Positions 13,101 to 22,205 of a stretch of DNA of 64,000 nucleotides are shown here, one piece after another; position 1 is the first letter of the stretch; each line of letters opens with the position of its first letter. A program made the position numbers and the translations under genes. Location: positions 1 to 64,000 of the forward strand of contig WBMZ01011748.1 of assembly GCA_013400975.1 (NCBI GenBank). The letters run 5' to 3'. Under the pieces are notes generated by a model, which was given only the letters and a program-made list of their open reading frames with translations, had not been told where the DNA came from and made no database searches. The stretch comes from Atrichornis clamosus (lineage: Eukaryota > Chordata > Aves > Passeriformes > Menuridae).

Positions 13101-15628
13101 ACCTGTTAACCAGCCTGCCTGGTTAATGATGTGCTGTTACAGCAGCCACCAGCAAGACCCAGCCTTGAGATACAAAGGGGCTTGCTCCTTTCTAGGACAT
13201 GTAAAATAAACCCATTTCATGATAGAGCCAACCCAAATACTTTTGGGAAAGATGCTGGATCAAGAAGGATAGACATAGGGAGAAGAGGGAAACTCCCACT
13301 TGTGAAATCTCTTCTGAACTAAAAACAGGATTTAAAAATATAGGAAACTCTGAACTGCAGCCCTGGAGCACCCAGCGCCCTGCCAGGAGCTGCTGTCAGT
13401 GCCTGACCCAGCCTGGACTCACCGCAGTACAGCCCCGTGACCGCTCTCCCGGCGATGATGAGGATGTGGGATGGCCCAAACTTTGCCAGGCCCATGAGGA
13501 GGTTCCCAGCGATGGAGAGGACGTTCACCACCAGCATGGCTTTCACCCTGCAAGGCAGCAGCAGCACAGCTCCTCTGGCACCTCGCTCGGCCAAAGCAGC
13601 CGTCGCGACATGCAAGAGGAGCTATTAAGTGACTTAATCAGCACTACAGGGGAAAAGCAATGATTGTAGGCATTGCAAAATATGGGGCCAGGGTGCAATC
13701 AGAGTAGGTAAAATTATATTATAAATTATACTATACATCCTGTGCAAATGCCATTCAGAGGTCCTCCTCTTCCTTTTGCCACGGAAAGAAAAAGGGGATT
13801 TCAAAAGTTAATCAAGGCTCTCATCAGCTGCTGTCTGAAATGCTCCAATAAAAAGTCTGATATATAAATGAGGATTTTAATAAACCCAACCTCTATGATG
13901 GTTGAAACAACATTTTGGAAGTTGAAGGGGTTTTTTTCCTTTTTTTCCTAAATTGGGGAAAATAACACAAATTGTATTTCTAACGGGGAGGAAATGGTTC
14001 TACGGGAAGAATCACTCAGAAGGGTTTGAGCTGTGGCACAGAGTCACAGCACACACGGGCCTCTCACCTCCCGAGCCGGTCGCCGATCCAGCCCACGGTG
14101 AAGGAGGAGACCATGCCGCCGACGGCAAACACGGACACGGAGAGGGACCAGTACATGGTGAGGATGTGCGGGGAGGTGGCGAGGTCCTCGCTGAGGTCAG
14201 TCAGGGGTGGGAGCGTGCCCTCGGTGCCAGGCTGGGGGGTCGTGCCATCCTCCCTGGAGGCGTTGGTGGCGTGTCTGTCCGGAGGGACGATGCCCAGCAC
14301 GCACCCATAGTGCGCTTCTATCACCTGTGACAGGCACAGAAGAGAAATGTCATCAGCTCAAATCTATAACCACCCCAACCCCTGTTTTGGTTTTTTTTCT
14401 GCCTCAGGAAAAGCTTTTCATCGCAGGCTCTGCAGGGGTGAAATCTTGGAGTCTCCCCCAGCTCCACCACAGCCCAGACCCCAGTGGGGAGGGCCGCGAG
14501 GGCAGGCACAGAACATCCCCCCTCCTGGGGCCGGGGTCAGCGTAGTGTCCAGATTTGGCACTGGATTTGACAGAGAGGTGCAGTCCCTGGGCCTGGGCAC
14601 AGGGACTGTGTTGCAGTGTGGGCAGCTCCACGACATGCAGGGCCCTGCTCCTTTCCCTGGGGAAGTGCCGGGGGGGTCCTGGCCACGTTCTCACTCCGCT
14701 GCCTTGGCGTGAGGGCTTTGTTCTGCAGGAGAAACTGCCTGGGGAAGGGACAGAGTCCTTCTGAGGGCTTCTGCAAGGGACAGACTGGCCCTGGCTGCCC
14801 TGAAGCCCCTATCCCTTGGCCATGCACAGCTTGGGAGGCTCGACTTACCTTCTGGGGGGCATTAATGACCCCCAGGCTGTAGCCATACTGGAAGAAGCCC
14901 AACACCGCGGTGAAGACGGACAGGACCAACGTTCCCGTGAGGTGCTGGGCAGGAAGAAAGAACAACCTCACCCTGCTGTCCAGCAGTGCCCAAAACTGGG
15001 GGAGGGCCGCATCCCATCCCTATCCCAGAGGACCCTGCTGCCCAGCTGGCTGGGACAGTGACATCCAGGGATGCTGCTGCAGCAGCACAGGTGGTTGGCT
15101 CACTCCAAAGGAGAAGGAAAGCCTCTGGGGATGGGCAAGATCAGACCCCCACAGCAGAGTGGTGTTGCCCCACAATGACCAGTCCAGCTCTCTCTGCTGC
15201 ACTGCCTGTCCTGGCCCTGGAGTTTGCAGAAGCCAGAGCTTTGTCTGGTATGGCAGCACAGGCAGCAGCAGCAGCAGCGGCAGCACGTGCTGCCCCTGCC
15301 CCATCCCCATCCTCATCCCCATTCCCACCCACAACAGCTGGGAAAAAACCACCAAGAGGGTGTTTTTCAGCAGGGCTGTTTCAAGCATTGCTTCCTCCCA
15401 TCACAGCTAAAGTTATCCAATGAGCTAACAGAGCTCTTAAAAATAAAAAGTAAGTCCTTGGCCCCTTTGCCCCAGTGCACAATTAATTAGGGGAAGGGAT
15501 TTTTCTGAGGTTTAGTTTTGGTTCTGGCAAGGGATTGCTCAGTGCTGAGCTCCTGCAGAGATTCTAGTGCAAAAATACCAGTGAGCCATGATTACCTTCT
15601 CCGCCTGCATTTTCCTTTTCTCATCCAT
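6982..15628 (-). CDS. SLC2A2: GLUT2, facilitated glucose transporter (complete gene, 11 coding exons)
   Basis: Low-affinity, high-capacity plasma-membrane hexose uniporter of the major facilitator superfamily with 12 membrane helices. Coding exons (minus strand): 15628-15596, 14944-14849, 14324-14068, 13547-13423, 12670-12555, 12023-11861, 11429-11242, 10307-10203, 8104-8003, 7581-7378, 7173-6982; total 1581 bp, 526 residues plus TAG. Signatures seen: N-glycosylation sequon N64-A-S in the first outer loop, GDRLGR around 124-129, PESPR at 245-249, QQFSGIN at 319-325, GRR at 369-371, GPGPIPW at 419-425, PETKG at 490-494. It resembles chicken GLUT2 closely and is a few residues shorter, mainly in the first extracellular loop. 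The ATG has a strong context (A at -3, G at +4). All junctions use GT/AG and keep frame. Neighbours are TNIK upstream and a CpG-island promoter downstream on the same strand, as in mammals. Confidence 0.97.
7378..7581 (-). CDS. SLC2A2: SLC2A2 coding exon 10
   Basis: Residues 396-463: helix 10 with GPGPIPWF (419-426), [12 protein letters not shown], and helix 11 ending CFQYIA. 204 bp, phase 0/0, acceptor ctcttgcag, donor GTAAGA. Confidence 0.97.
8003..8104 (-). CDS. SLC2A2: SLC2A2 coding exon 9
   Basis: Residues 362-395, [16 protein letters not shown] to TVGLVLL: the inner GRR motif between helices 8 and 9, then helix 9. 102 bp, phase 0/0, acceptor ttctacag, donor GTAAGG. Confidence 0.96.
8105..10202 (-). 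other. SLC2A2: SLC2A2 intron 8, largest of the gene
   Basis: About 2.1 kb without coding exons. It contains the reverse-oriented CR1 fragment at 9240-9560; nothing else recognisable was seen. Confidence 0.85.
9240..9560 (-). repeat. CR1-type LINE fragment, reverse orientation
   Basis: On the plus strand it reads as the complement of a CR1 3' end: 'ttggaagggtccttaaagat', then 'cagttccaacctcctgccatgggcagggacaccttcca', 'ccaggttgctccaagccctgtccagc', 'cttgaacactttcagggatggggcagcc', 'aatttctttctaatatctaatc'. It lies in SLC2A2 intron 8. Confidence 0.9.
10203..10307 (-). CDS. SLC2A2: SLC2A2 coding exon 8
   Basis: Residues 327-361, [13 protein letters not shown] to NTVFTVIS: end of helix 7 and helix 8. 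105 bp, phase 0/0, acceptor ttttgatag, donor GTAAGT. Confidence 0.95.
10308..11241 (-). other. SLC2A2: SLC2A2 intron 7
   Basis: About 0.9 kb; the left half is AT-rich, the right half GC-rich. No exon, repeat or RNA gene recognised. The other introns longer than 300 bases (7582-8002, 11430-11860, 12024-12554, 12671-13422, 13548-14067, 14325-14848, 14945-15595) are likewise empty, apart from the simple repeat in 14945-15595. Confidence 0.8.
11242..11429 (-). CDS. SLC2A2: SLC2A2 coding exon 7
   Basis: Residues 264-326: the highly charged central cytoplasmic loop ([18 protein letters not shown]) and helix 7 with QQFSGIN at 319-325, part of the sugar site. 188 bp, acceptor ccttaag, donor GTGAGT. 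Confidence 0.95.
11861..12023 (-). CDS. SLC2A2: SLC2A2 coding exon 6
   Basis: Residues 210-264: helix 6 and the [13 protein letters not shown] motif (PESPR at 245-249) opening the large cytoplasmic loop. 163 bp; the exon ends in a run of seven A, the last of which begins a split Asn codon; donor GTAAGA. Confidence 0.95.
12555..12670 (-). CDS. SLC2A2: SLC2A2 coding exon 5
   Basis: Residues 171-209: [20 protein letters not shown] and the following [13 protein letters not shown]. Contains the [12 protein letters not shown] motif conserved in GLUT helix 4/5. 116 bp, acceptor gtgcag, donor GTAAGA. Confidence 0.95.
13423..13547 (-). CDS. SLC2A2: SLC2A2 coding exon 4
   Basis: Residues 129-171, [11 protein letters not shown] to AVTGLYCG: helices 3 and 4 with the GR(A)VTGLYCG motif. 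125 bp, ends with one base of a Gly codon, donor GTGAGT. Confidence 0.95.
14068..14324 (-). CDS. SLC2A2: SLC2A2 coding exon 3
   Basis: Residues 44-129: the large first extracellular loop with sequon N64-A-S, then helix 2 ([20 protein letters not shown]) and the GDRLGR turn. 257 bp, split Arg codon (AG/G) at the end, donor GTGAGA. This loop is the most diverged part of the protein. Confidence 0.95.
14849..14944 (-). CDS. SLC2A2: SLC2A2 coding exon 2
   Basis: Residues 12-43, from [11 protein letters not shown] to GVINAPQK: membrane helix 1 with the conserved [15 protein letters not shown] segment. Acceptor cccag, donor GTAAGT, 96 bp, phase 0 at both ends. Confidence 0.96.
15250..15340 (+). repeat. 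Short CAG-type and CCCCAT-type simple repeats in SLC2A2 intron 1
   Basis: The plus strand has an imperfect 'gcagcagcagcagcagcggcagca' run followed by 'ccccatccccatcctcatccccattccc'. It is intronic and not translated, although it creates long spurious open frames. Confidence 0.7.
15596..15628 (-). CDS. SLC2A2: SLC2A2 coding exon 1 (start codon)
   Basis: Encodes residues 1-11, [11 protein letters not shown], followed by donor GTAATC. Chicken GLUT2 begins with a near-identical 11-residue cytoplasmic tail, which fixes the start. It ends in phase 0. Confidence 0.93.
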
Positions 15629-15745
15629 CCTGGAGCTTCTCTGCTGTCCTCCCGGGAACAGTCACTCTCCCGAGCTGCTGAGCAAGGTGAGGGCTTGGGC
15701 AGGGAAGGAGGGACAGCAGGGCTGGGATGGAGGCAGGAAAACTGT
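15629..15745 (-). promoter_or_regulatory. SLC2A2: SLC2A2 5' untranslated region (end not fixed)
   Basis: Sequence between the start codon and the estimated transcription start some 25-30 bases below the TATA-like motif at 15766-15772. No splice signal requiring an additional 5' exon was evident, but a separate non-coding exon farther right cannot be excluded. Confidence 0.35.
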
Positions 15746-15765
15746 CTGGTGCTTGGGGAGATGGG

Positions 15766-15795
15766 ACTATATCAGCTCTGGAGTTAATGAGAAAC
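15766..15795 (-). promoter_or_regulatory. SLC2A2: Candidate SLC2A2 core promoter: TATA-like motif plus HNF1-like site
   Basis: The minus strand has ATATAGT at 15772-15766. Immediately upstream (15783-15795, plus reading GTTAATGAGAAAC) lies a one-and-a-half-arm match to the HNF1 palindrome GTTAATNATTAAC. HNF1 proteins are known activators of GLUT2 in liver and pancreas, so the position about 155 bases above the ATG is plausible. Prediction from motif only. Confidence 0.4.
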
Positions 15796-15799
15796 CCAA

Positions 15800-18700
15800 G
15801 CCTTCCACGCATTATTTGGCCGCTGCTCGGCTCGGAGCAGCCACCGCCAATCCCTGTGTTTGGGACACACGTGAAACAATGGGAGACCCACAAAGACGTA
15901 GCGTGGATCTGGAAAATTCAAATGATCCAGCTGCAGGGCTGTTTTGGGGCTGTCCCTCAGTTGAACAGTTGGGACTGTGACATGCCAGGGACTTGGGAAC
16001 ATGTTACAGACTGTTTTGAGATGCTCGACACCTCCCTCGGCTTCTGTGCTGGCTGTAGCTGTCACACCACAGACCTTGCTGAATCAGGGAGAAGAAACCT
16101 CTCCAGCATACGTAGCAAAGCAGCTAGAAAATGACTAAGTGTTTTATTTAGATAGCTCTTAGCACCTGCTTTAAAATAGATTCCTGTGTGTGTACCACAT
16201 ACAGAGCCACATATAAACACAGATGTATACAGGTCTCTCTGTGTGTCTGTACAACACAGACACCTGCACACACAGAGCCCCTCAGCACGCAGCTCTAATG
16301 CCAGCACACACCCATCAGAGGAGACGTCTGTATGTGTATATGGATGTAAAGCATAGGATATTACAGTAACAGAGGCTTTAATTAAAAAGCCCATAATGGT
16401 GTGAACACTGAGCCTTTCAGCACCACCAGCTGATTGCTGCGCTGTCAGATATTGTGGATTCTCGAAAATATTGCCAATGCTGCCAACTGTCTTTGGCTTG
16501 ACTTGCTTTCATGAACTTTGCACATCTGCACAAGCTGGTCTGAGCTGGTCTTGCTCTGGCTCGGGCTTTGCTGTCCTTGACATGGTCAGAGAGAGGAGCT
16601 GCAGGGACAGGGGGACACTGACATCCATAGTGGGTAGCAGACGTGCCAAAGTCTGAGTCAGCCAGAAAGGTGATTAATGCTGATTAAAGTCATTATCTTC
16701 CAGATCAGCCCCTGATGGGTCTGGCAGCCAAGTTACAGCACTCACTGGATGATGCTCTCAGTCAGCCAGGCTTCACACAGGCACAAAATGTACTTTCTAC
16801 AGAGAAAGAGCAAGAGAAAAAACAACAAAGATGAGTGTAAGACCACTAATCTTTGCACTGGTCTCCAGTAAAGTAAAACTTTAACTGGAGGAGGAAAGTT
16901 CACTGCATTAAGCAGGCTTTGATTCCAGCCACAGCACCTGCATTCCCCTCTTGGGCTGGCGTAGCTGTGAAATTTTTAGTTTTCCCCAATATTTGTCCTT
17001 CCAGCTGAGATCTTTGCCAATGGTGTTTGTTTGCTCACTGTGTGTGGATACCCAGGCATTTACAAGCAGTTTCTTTGCATTGCAGTTAAATACCTTCACA
17101 ATGGTGCTGGCAGGATTTGACAGTTAAAAGGCTGCTCAAGCTTCAATCAGAAAACAAATGGAAGCCCTGACCCAAGACCCCAAACTGAAACCTTTGGGCA
17201 CTGTGAAATCCCCATCCAGGACTGATGTCCCCCCTCCAGGATCCCCATCCTGTCACAGGTGCCTACCCAAGAGAGGATGATGCTTTCCCTCCCTACCCTT
17301 CCCAGCCTACCTGAGTTGGGGTGGGCAAAGGCCACCAACATTCCAAGAGCAGGGTGGCCTTTCCGTGTCCTCTGCACTGCTGCTTACGGAGCAGAACTTT
17401 CTGGGAAGGGGGTGTGGAGCGGCTGGAGCAGTGGTGGGGAGGCATAGGTGAGCATCACTCACCTCCCCAGGAACAGCCCTTCAACTTCATGGAAACTTTG
17501 GATGCCAAAGGCTGGAACCCCCACAGGCACACGTATCCCTCAGCCAGGTCTGCCGGCAAAAGGCACGGAGTTATCCTGGGGTTCTCCCATCCCTCCCTGG
17601 CCCCTCTTACCCTCCCTGCCAGGCTGGATGCTGCGAGCAGGTGCCAGGGCTGCCTCACCTCTGCCACTGAGCCCCTCACTGATGCCAGCTGGGCGGTGAC
17701 TCCTCCACAGGCTGGCCCCAGGCAATTTAAGCACATACGTAACTCTCAGGGCAGTACAGACTCCAGATCCTGTGTTCCTCTGGACAGGGGGCTGGATGGG
17801 GATGTGCCAATTCGCAGAGGCCAGCTTGAGGCTGGTCCCCAGGCTCAGGAATGGCAAAGGCTGGTGTGTAAATCTGCCTCTCACTGCAGTCACTTCCCAA
17901 AGGCGCTGACTGTTAGCTTGGAAAACAGAAGCACAATGTTCCTGCAGGCCGGAGCACCAGGCCTGGCTCCAGCAGGATCAATGACCAGCCCATCAAATCT
18001 CTTGCACGTCTGACAGCCAGTCGTGATCATGGTCCAGAGGGTGCAGTGTGGCACAGCACAGCCCAGAGCAACACTGACCCATCCCACAGCTGGTGAGCCT
18101 GGCCAGGCAGTGGTTAAGAGATTGGCAAACAGCAGCACCTGCATTATTGCCAATACTTTATTTAAATAATAAAGTGCAGGAACTGTGTATAATGTTAGTT
18201 AGGCAAAACTGCCATGCTTATTGCCTACTCTATGTTGTGTGTACTGTAATTAGTGTTGTTGATAATCTAATGCTGTGTGATAAAAGCAATGGGCTGAAGT
18301 TTATGGTTGGGCTTTGCTTTTGAACAGCTGAACATGCTTGTCAGCTCAGTGGAAGGAATTCAAAGATTCCAGAAGGGTAGTGAGGCTTTGGGTGCTGGGG
18401 TAATTTGCACACCCATCTTACTGCCTCTGGGTCATTCAGACGCAGCTTTGATGTTAAAAAGAAAGGAAAAATATGCCACAAAACAAAACAAAGTAGAAAA
18501 GGTACATCTGGCCTGTAAGACTCTGGCTCTCTAAGATCAGGCTGACGTAGCCCATCAGTGGCTGGCACAAAACCAAAACGATGTGTGTTCATTTCTCCTC
18601 TCCAAGCACGTCAGGTGGGACAGGCAGCAGTGCTGGTGCCGCATGTGGGATGGCAGCTCTGGCTGATAAAATGCAATTAGAAGAGGGAATTTGGTGCATT

Positions 18701-20300
18701 TACAGCACCACTGTAAAGATACCAGAGGTCAATGGGCCCCTTCCCACCCCAAAGCTCCGGGTGCTGCAGCATCTCCCACAACAGAAAATGTGGGAAGCGA
18801 ACCCAGCAAATCTGTTCCGGTGCTGCAGGTCCCAACTGCGTGGATGGAAGTGGCAGATCTGCAGTGAGCACAGGGCAGGACGCGGCTGTGACAGACAGAG
18901 AGCCTGCACCAGGAACTGCACCCTTACTGCTGAGGACATCTCTGCTGGATTCCTCAGAGGAGCCGTGCCCACGTGGGTGTTACCCTGGACACAGGCAGGG
19001 TATGGCATGGAGCTCCACACCACACCTTTGGGAACAGGCAGGTTCGGTCACTGCTGGCCGACACGATGCTCGTGCTGGCCCAAATTATGGAACATCAAAT
19101 TCTTGCAAGAGCAGGAAAGGACCGTAAGTAGGCTCATGTTTAGACAATGAATTACAGCACAACTTCAACCATTTCCAGCAACCAGTCCAGCTCTGGGGTT
19201 GCGGCCAGAGTCACTTTAGCATCCCTTCTGTCCCAAAATATGTAGTGTCAACCCCCAAACCATCTCACAACAGGAAAAATGCCATTTGATATTAATTCTG
19301 AAAGAGGTTTGAAAACATTCAGTTCCTGCAAGTAGCTGCAACAACCTTACCTCTAAGCATCCTTCACCCGGAAGTGGTACCCAGCATCTCCCTGGGGTGC
19401 TGGAGCTAACCAGGGCCCTTGCATGGCCTCATGCCAGCACTCGGGGCTTTTCTTCCATTTACCATGACTTGTCCCTGAAGTTCATGCAGTATTTCACAGC
19501 AACTCTGTAAAGAACCGAATCTGCACCCAAGTGATTCCTGCATGCACAGACATTATTGCTTTTTCCTCCTCAGTGCTGCTCAGCTGAACAAAAAGATTTC
19601 CTTTCCTGGGTAAAAAGTCCCAGAAATAGGGTTTTAAAATGAGCCCCAGGTTTTATTTCTTTAAACACTAATAATGAGTAGTTTCTGAGAGCACTGATTA
19701 ACCATAAGCACATTTTACTTACAGCAAAAGACAAGCAGATCAAAGTTAGTAATATCTGGAGGGGAAACATGTCTTTATAATAGTCATGGATTGATTCTGT
19801 AGAAGAGCAGAAGTTTTCAGGTAGTGATGGTCCATCAAGACATCCCTTGGCCACTGCTCACTGCTGGGCAGCACCACAGGGGACATGTCCCATCTCCCTG
19901 AACCCATCCCGTTCCAAAAGGCAAAGAGCATCACAACTTGGAATACTGAAAAACCCCTTTACCTCCATGTTCTCCAACACCCCAGGTTCTATATACCCAA
20001 ACATAAAAGGCATGGCTTAATGGTGAAGTTTTGTGTTTTATTGTGGTTGGCACCAGAAAAGCATTTGCTCTGTGTTATCTCCATACACACACACACCATA
20101 GACAAGACTGTGGTAATATTGGCTTCTTGTGATTTTTGTTTCAAATTATTTTAAGATTTAAAAAAATACATTCACAAACCACCTGAGTCGTTTAAACTCA
20201 ACGACTTCTTTCTATCACCGTACCCAACAACCCACAATAAAAAAACCCAATCATCCAAAGTTGTTCATTTGTTACTTGACGTGGAACAAAAACACCCGAA
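15800..20300. other. Intergenic region between SLC2A2 and TNIK
   Basis: No coding exon recognised on either strand, although GC-rich stretches create long chance frames (for example a 230-codon plus frame at 17321-18013 with no protein-family signal). Contains the palindrome at 18155-18175 and AT-rich stretches around 16681-16720 with several ATTAA cores. Candidate distal SLC2A2 regulatory DNA, unproven. Confidence 0.6.
18155..18175. terminator. Palindrome carrying poly(A) signals on both strands
   Basis: Arms ACTTTATT and AATAAAGT (8 bp, perfect) flank TAAAT. AATAAA reads on the plus strand at 18168-18173 and on the minus strand at 18162-18157. No known transcript ends here, so function is only suggested. 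Confidence 0.25.
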
Positions 20301-20338
20301 ACCAGTTATCAGTTTGCAACACAATAAAAGATCTGGGC

Positions 20339-20344
20339 TTTATT
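20339..20344 (-). terminator. TNIK: Candidate TNIK poly(A) signal
   Basis: Minus-strand AATAAA about 1.8 kb past the stop, followed by a U/GU-rich stretch. Chosen on motif and downstream context only. Confidence 0.35.
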
Positions 20345-20799
20345 TGATTTGTATTTTAACCACAAAGAAAATATAAAGAGCTGGTGGCAATCAGTGTCCG
20401 TGGTGGGACTTGCATGGGGTTTGAATACCAGTACGGTGGCTCTGCGGCCGTCCCTACACTCTGCAGGCTGCACTGGCCCAGCAGGAGAGTGCCTGGTGCT
20501 GGAAGAAGGCACCCACAAAGCACATCTCCCCTGTGCTCCCCTGGACTCCACGTCCCGCCGGGAGCCCCAGCGCTACTGAACCGTGAGGCCCTGCCCGTGG
20601 GATGCTCCAGGAGAGGGTGGCCCATCCCATCCCCGCCACCCCACATCGCCTCTTACCCTTGATAAAGATTCAAGTTTGACCAAGTCCTGTTAATTTAATC
20701 ATTTTTTAATAAAGCCATCATTACTGAGTACACCAAGATTGCCAGTTAAGCTCTCTATATGTCGCTGGAGGTAACAGCGCTGTGATCGACAGCGGAACG

Positions 20800-20845
20800 G
20801 AAAAAAAACCCCAAACCAAAACCAAACCAAAAAACAAACCCCAAC
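20800..20845. repeat. CCAAA-type simple repeat
   Basis: Plus strand 'ccccaaaccaaaaccaaacc' and similar; appears as GGTTT/TTTGG on the TNIK sense strand inside the putative 3'UTR. Confidence 0.7.
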
Positions 20846-21866
20846 CGAAACGAGGTAGGTTAAAACCAGCAACACAGACCTTGTTATGCGACACCCCAAC
20901 ACCACAGGCGGCCATGCTTGCAGCTACTGAGAAAGAAAACCCCAGATACGCACCGAAAACGGAAATCAACTGAGCAGAGTTTATAAGGACACGATTCAAC
21001 CTGAACTAAACACACACACACGGTTCGGCACAGATGTTGTCTTTCACTGTATGTCGGGTAATTCCTAGGGAGTGGAGGGGGTGGAAAACGAGTAGATTCA
21101 GACCCTTGGCCAAAGAAACCACACACATATATATTTTTTTTAAGCTCTTTACAAGCCCAATCCAGCAACATGGGGGACAGGCAGCTTGTTTTGTGGTCCC
21201 CATCCCTGTGCCGGCTGCTTCTGCACGCCAGTGCCCGGCTCTGGACTCAGGGGAAACGAGCACCCACAACTTGCCCCAGCCCAGGAGCCGTCTGTGGCCA
21301 CAAATCCCCCCTCAGGGGCGAGAACGGGGCTCCTCCGACTGCCCCGCCATCCTCTCCTCCTCTGATCCCCTGTCCCGGCACCCCCGGCCAAGCCCCGGGG
21401 CAGGCGGGCGCCTCCGGAGCAACAAGAAATGGCACCTCTGTCCCTATCAAGACACACCATTATGTGAAGATCCATATAGAAATATGGATTGACAGACTTG
21501 ACAAAAATGGTAGCTGATTTTTATTAGTCTAAGGCTAGTAGTTTAGCCATTTAAAATCCATTTCCCAAAAGAGGGGAAAAAACCTATTATTTTTTCTCTT
21601 CTTTAAAAATCCGTTAAGCCGTTGCTGCCAAAAGCAACATGTAAATGTTGGTGAAGGCAAAAGATTTCTAAAATTACCCAGCTATATGGTTATGGCCTTC
21701 ATCACAAAGATAAAAGGTACATTTATTGTGCTGTCTCTCACCAGATTTAATTGGTAACTTTACAACATACTATATATTTGATGCTAGCAGGCAGACAGAA
21801 TTAAAAACAGACTTTTTGACACTGTTTCTTTCCCCGTTCTTACAAAGTAGGGGACAAAGTAAAACT

Positions 21867-21891
21867 AAAAAATAAAATAAAATAAAATAAA
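21867..21891. repeat. AATAA simple repeat
   Basis: About five copies of the pentamer AATAA in tandem within the putative TNIK 3'UTR. Confidence 0.8.
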
Positions 21892-22121
21892 GGAAAACTC
21901 ATAACCCACTATAACACAGCGTAATCAGGAGACCTGGGGGGTCCAAGCGTGAAAGTCCATCCCTGGCTGCAGTCCCTGCCCCAGGGCTGGCGGCGCCGGG
22001 GGAGCGTGGGGAGGGGGCTCCTCGGCGCCCTCCGCACCTGCCTCTACAGTGTTAGTCCACGTGTTTAATGTCCTTTAAATTAGAAATAATGCCATGGTGG
22101 GGAGTGCCAAGTGCTCCTCTG

Positions 22122-22205
22122 TTACCAGTTCATCATGGAGTTTCTGTTGAGGGTCATGAAAAACACTTGGCTGCTTCCTCCGGATCTCACCGATGCAAAA
22201 AATAC
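22122..22205 (-). CDS. TNIK: TNIK last coding exon (stop codon)
   Basis: [20 protein letters not shown] then RNSMMNW and TAA, identical to the known TNIK C-terminus. Acceptor ccaaacag; the 3'UTR follows. Confidence 0.97.
   Translation of the reverse strand, partial: VFFASVRSGGSSQVFFMTLNRNSMMNW

Larger units (their letters stand above)
20300..22121 (-). other. TNIK: TNIK 3' untranslated region (extent estimated)
   Basis: AT-rich non-coding sequence directly after the TNIK stop. Minus-strand AATAAA occurs at 21727-21722, 21525-21520, 20344-20339 and 20042-20037. The one at 20339-20344 is followed by a GU-rich stretch and is my preferred distal end; 20037-20042 is an alternative. Contains an AATAA-type simple repeat (21867-21891) and an A/C-rich CCAAA-type run (20800-20845). 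A GC-rich island at about 21170-21420 breaks the AT-rich trend. Confidence 0.5.

Noticed and set aside
14910..15423. Overlapping plus frames of 166 and 145 codons with Ala/Gln runs
   Set aside because: They arise from the CAG/CCCCAT simple repeats in SLC2A2 intron 1 and resemble no protein.
16681..16720. Second HNF1-type cluster (gattaatgctgattaaag)
   Set aside because: Half-sites only, with wrong spacing for the palindrome; too weak to list as a site.
17321..18013. 230-codon plus-strand open frame between the genes
   Set aside because: Composition is that of GC-rich non-coding DNA, there is no domain or family resemblance, and no splice or promoter context.
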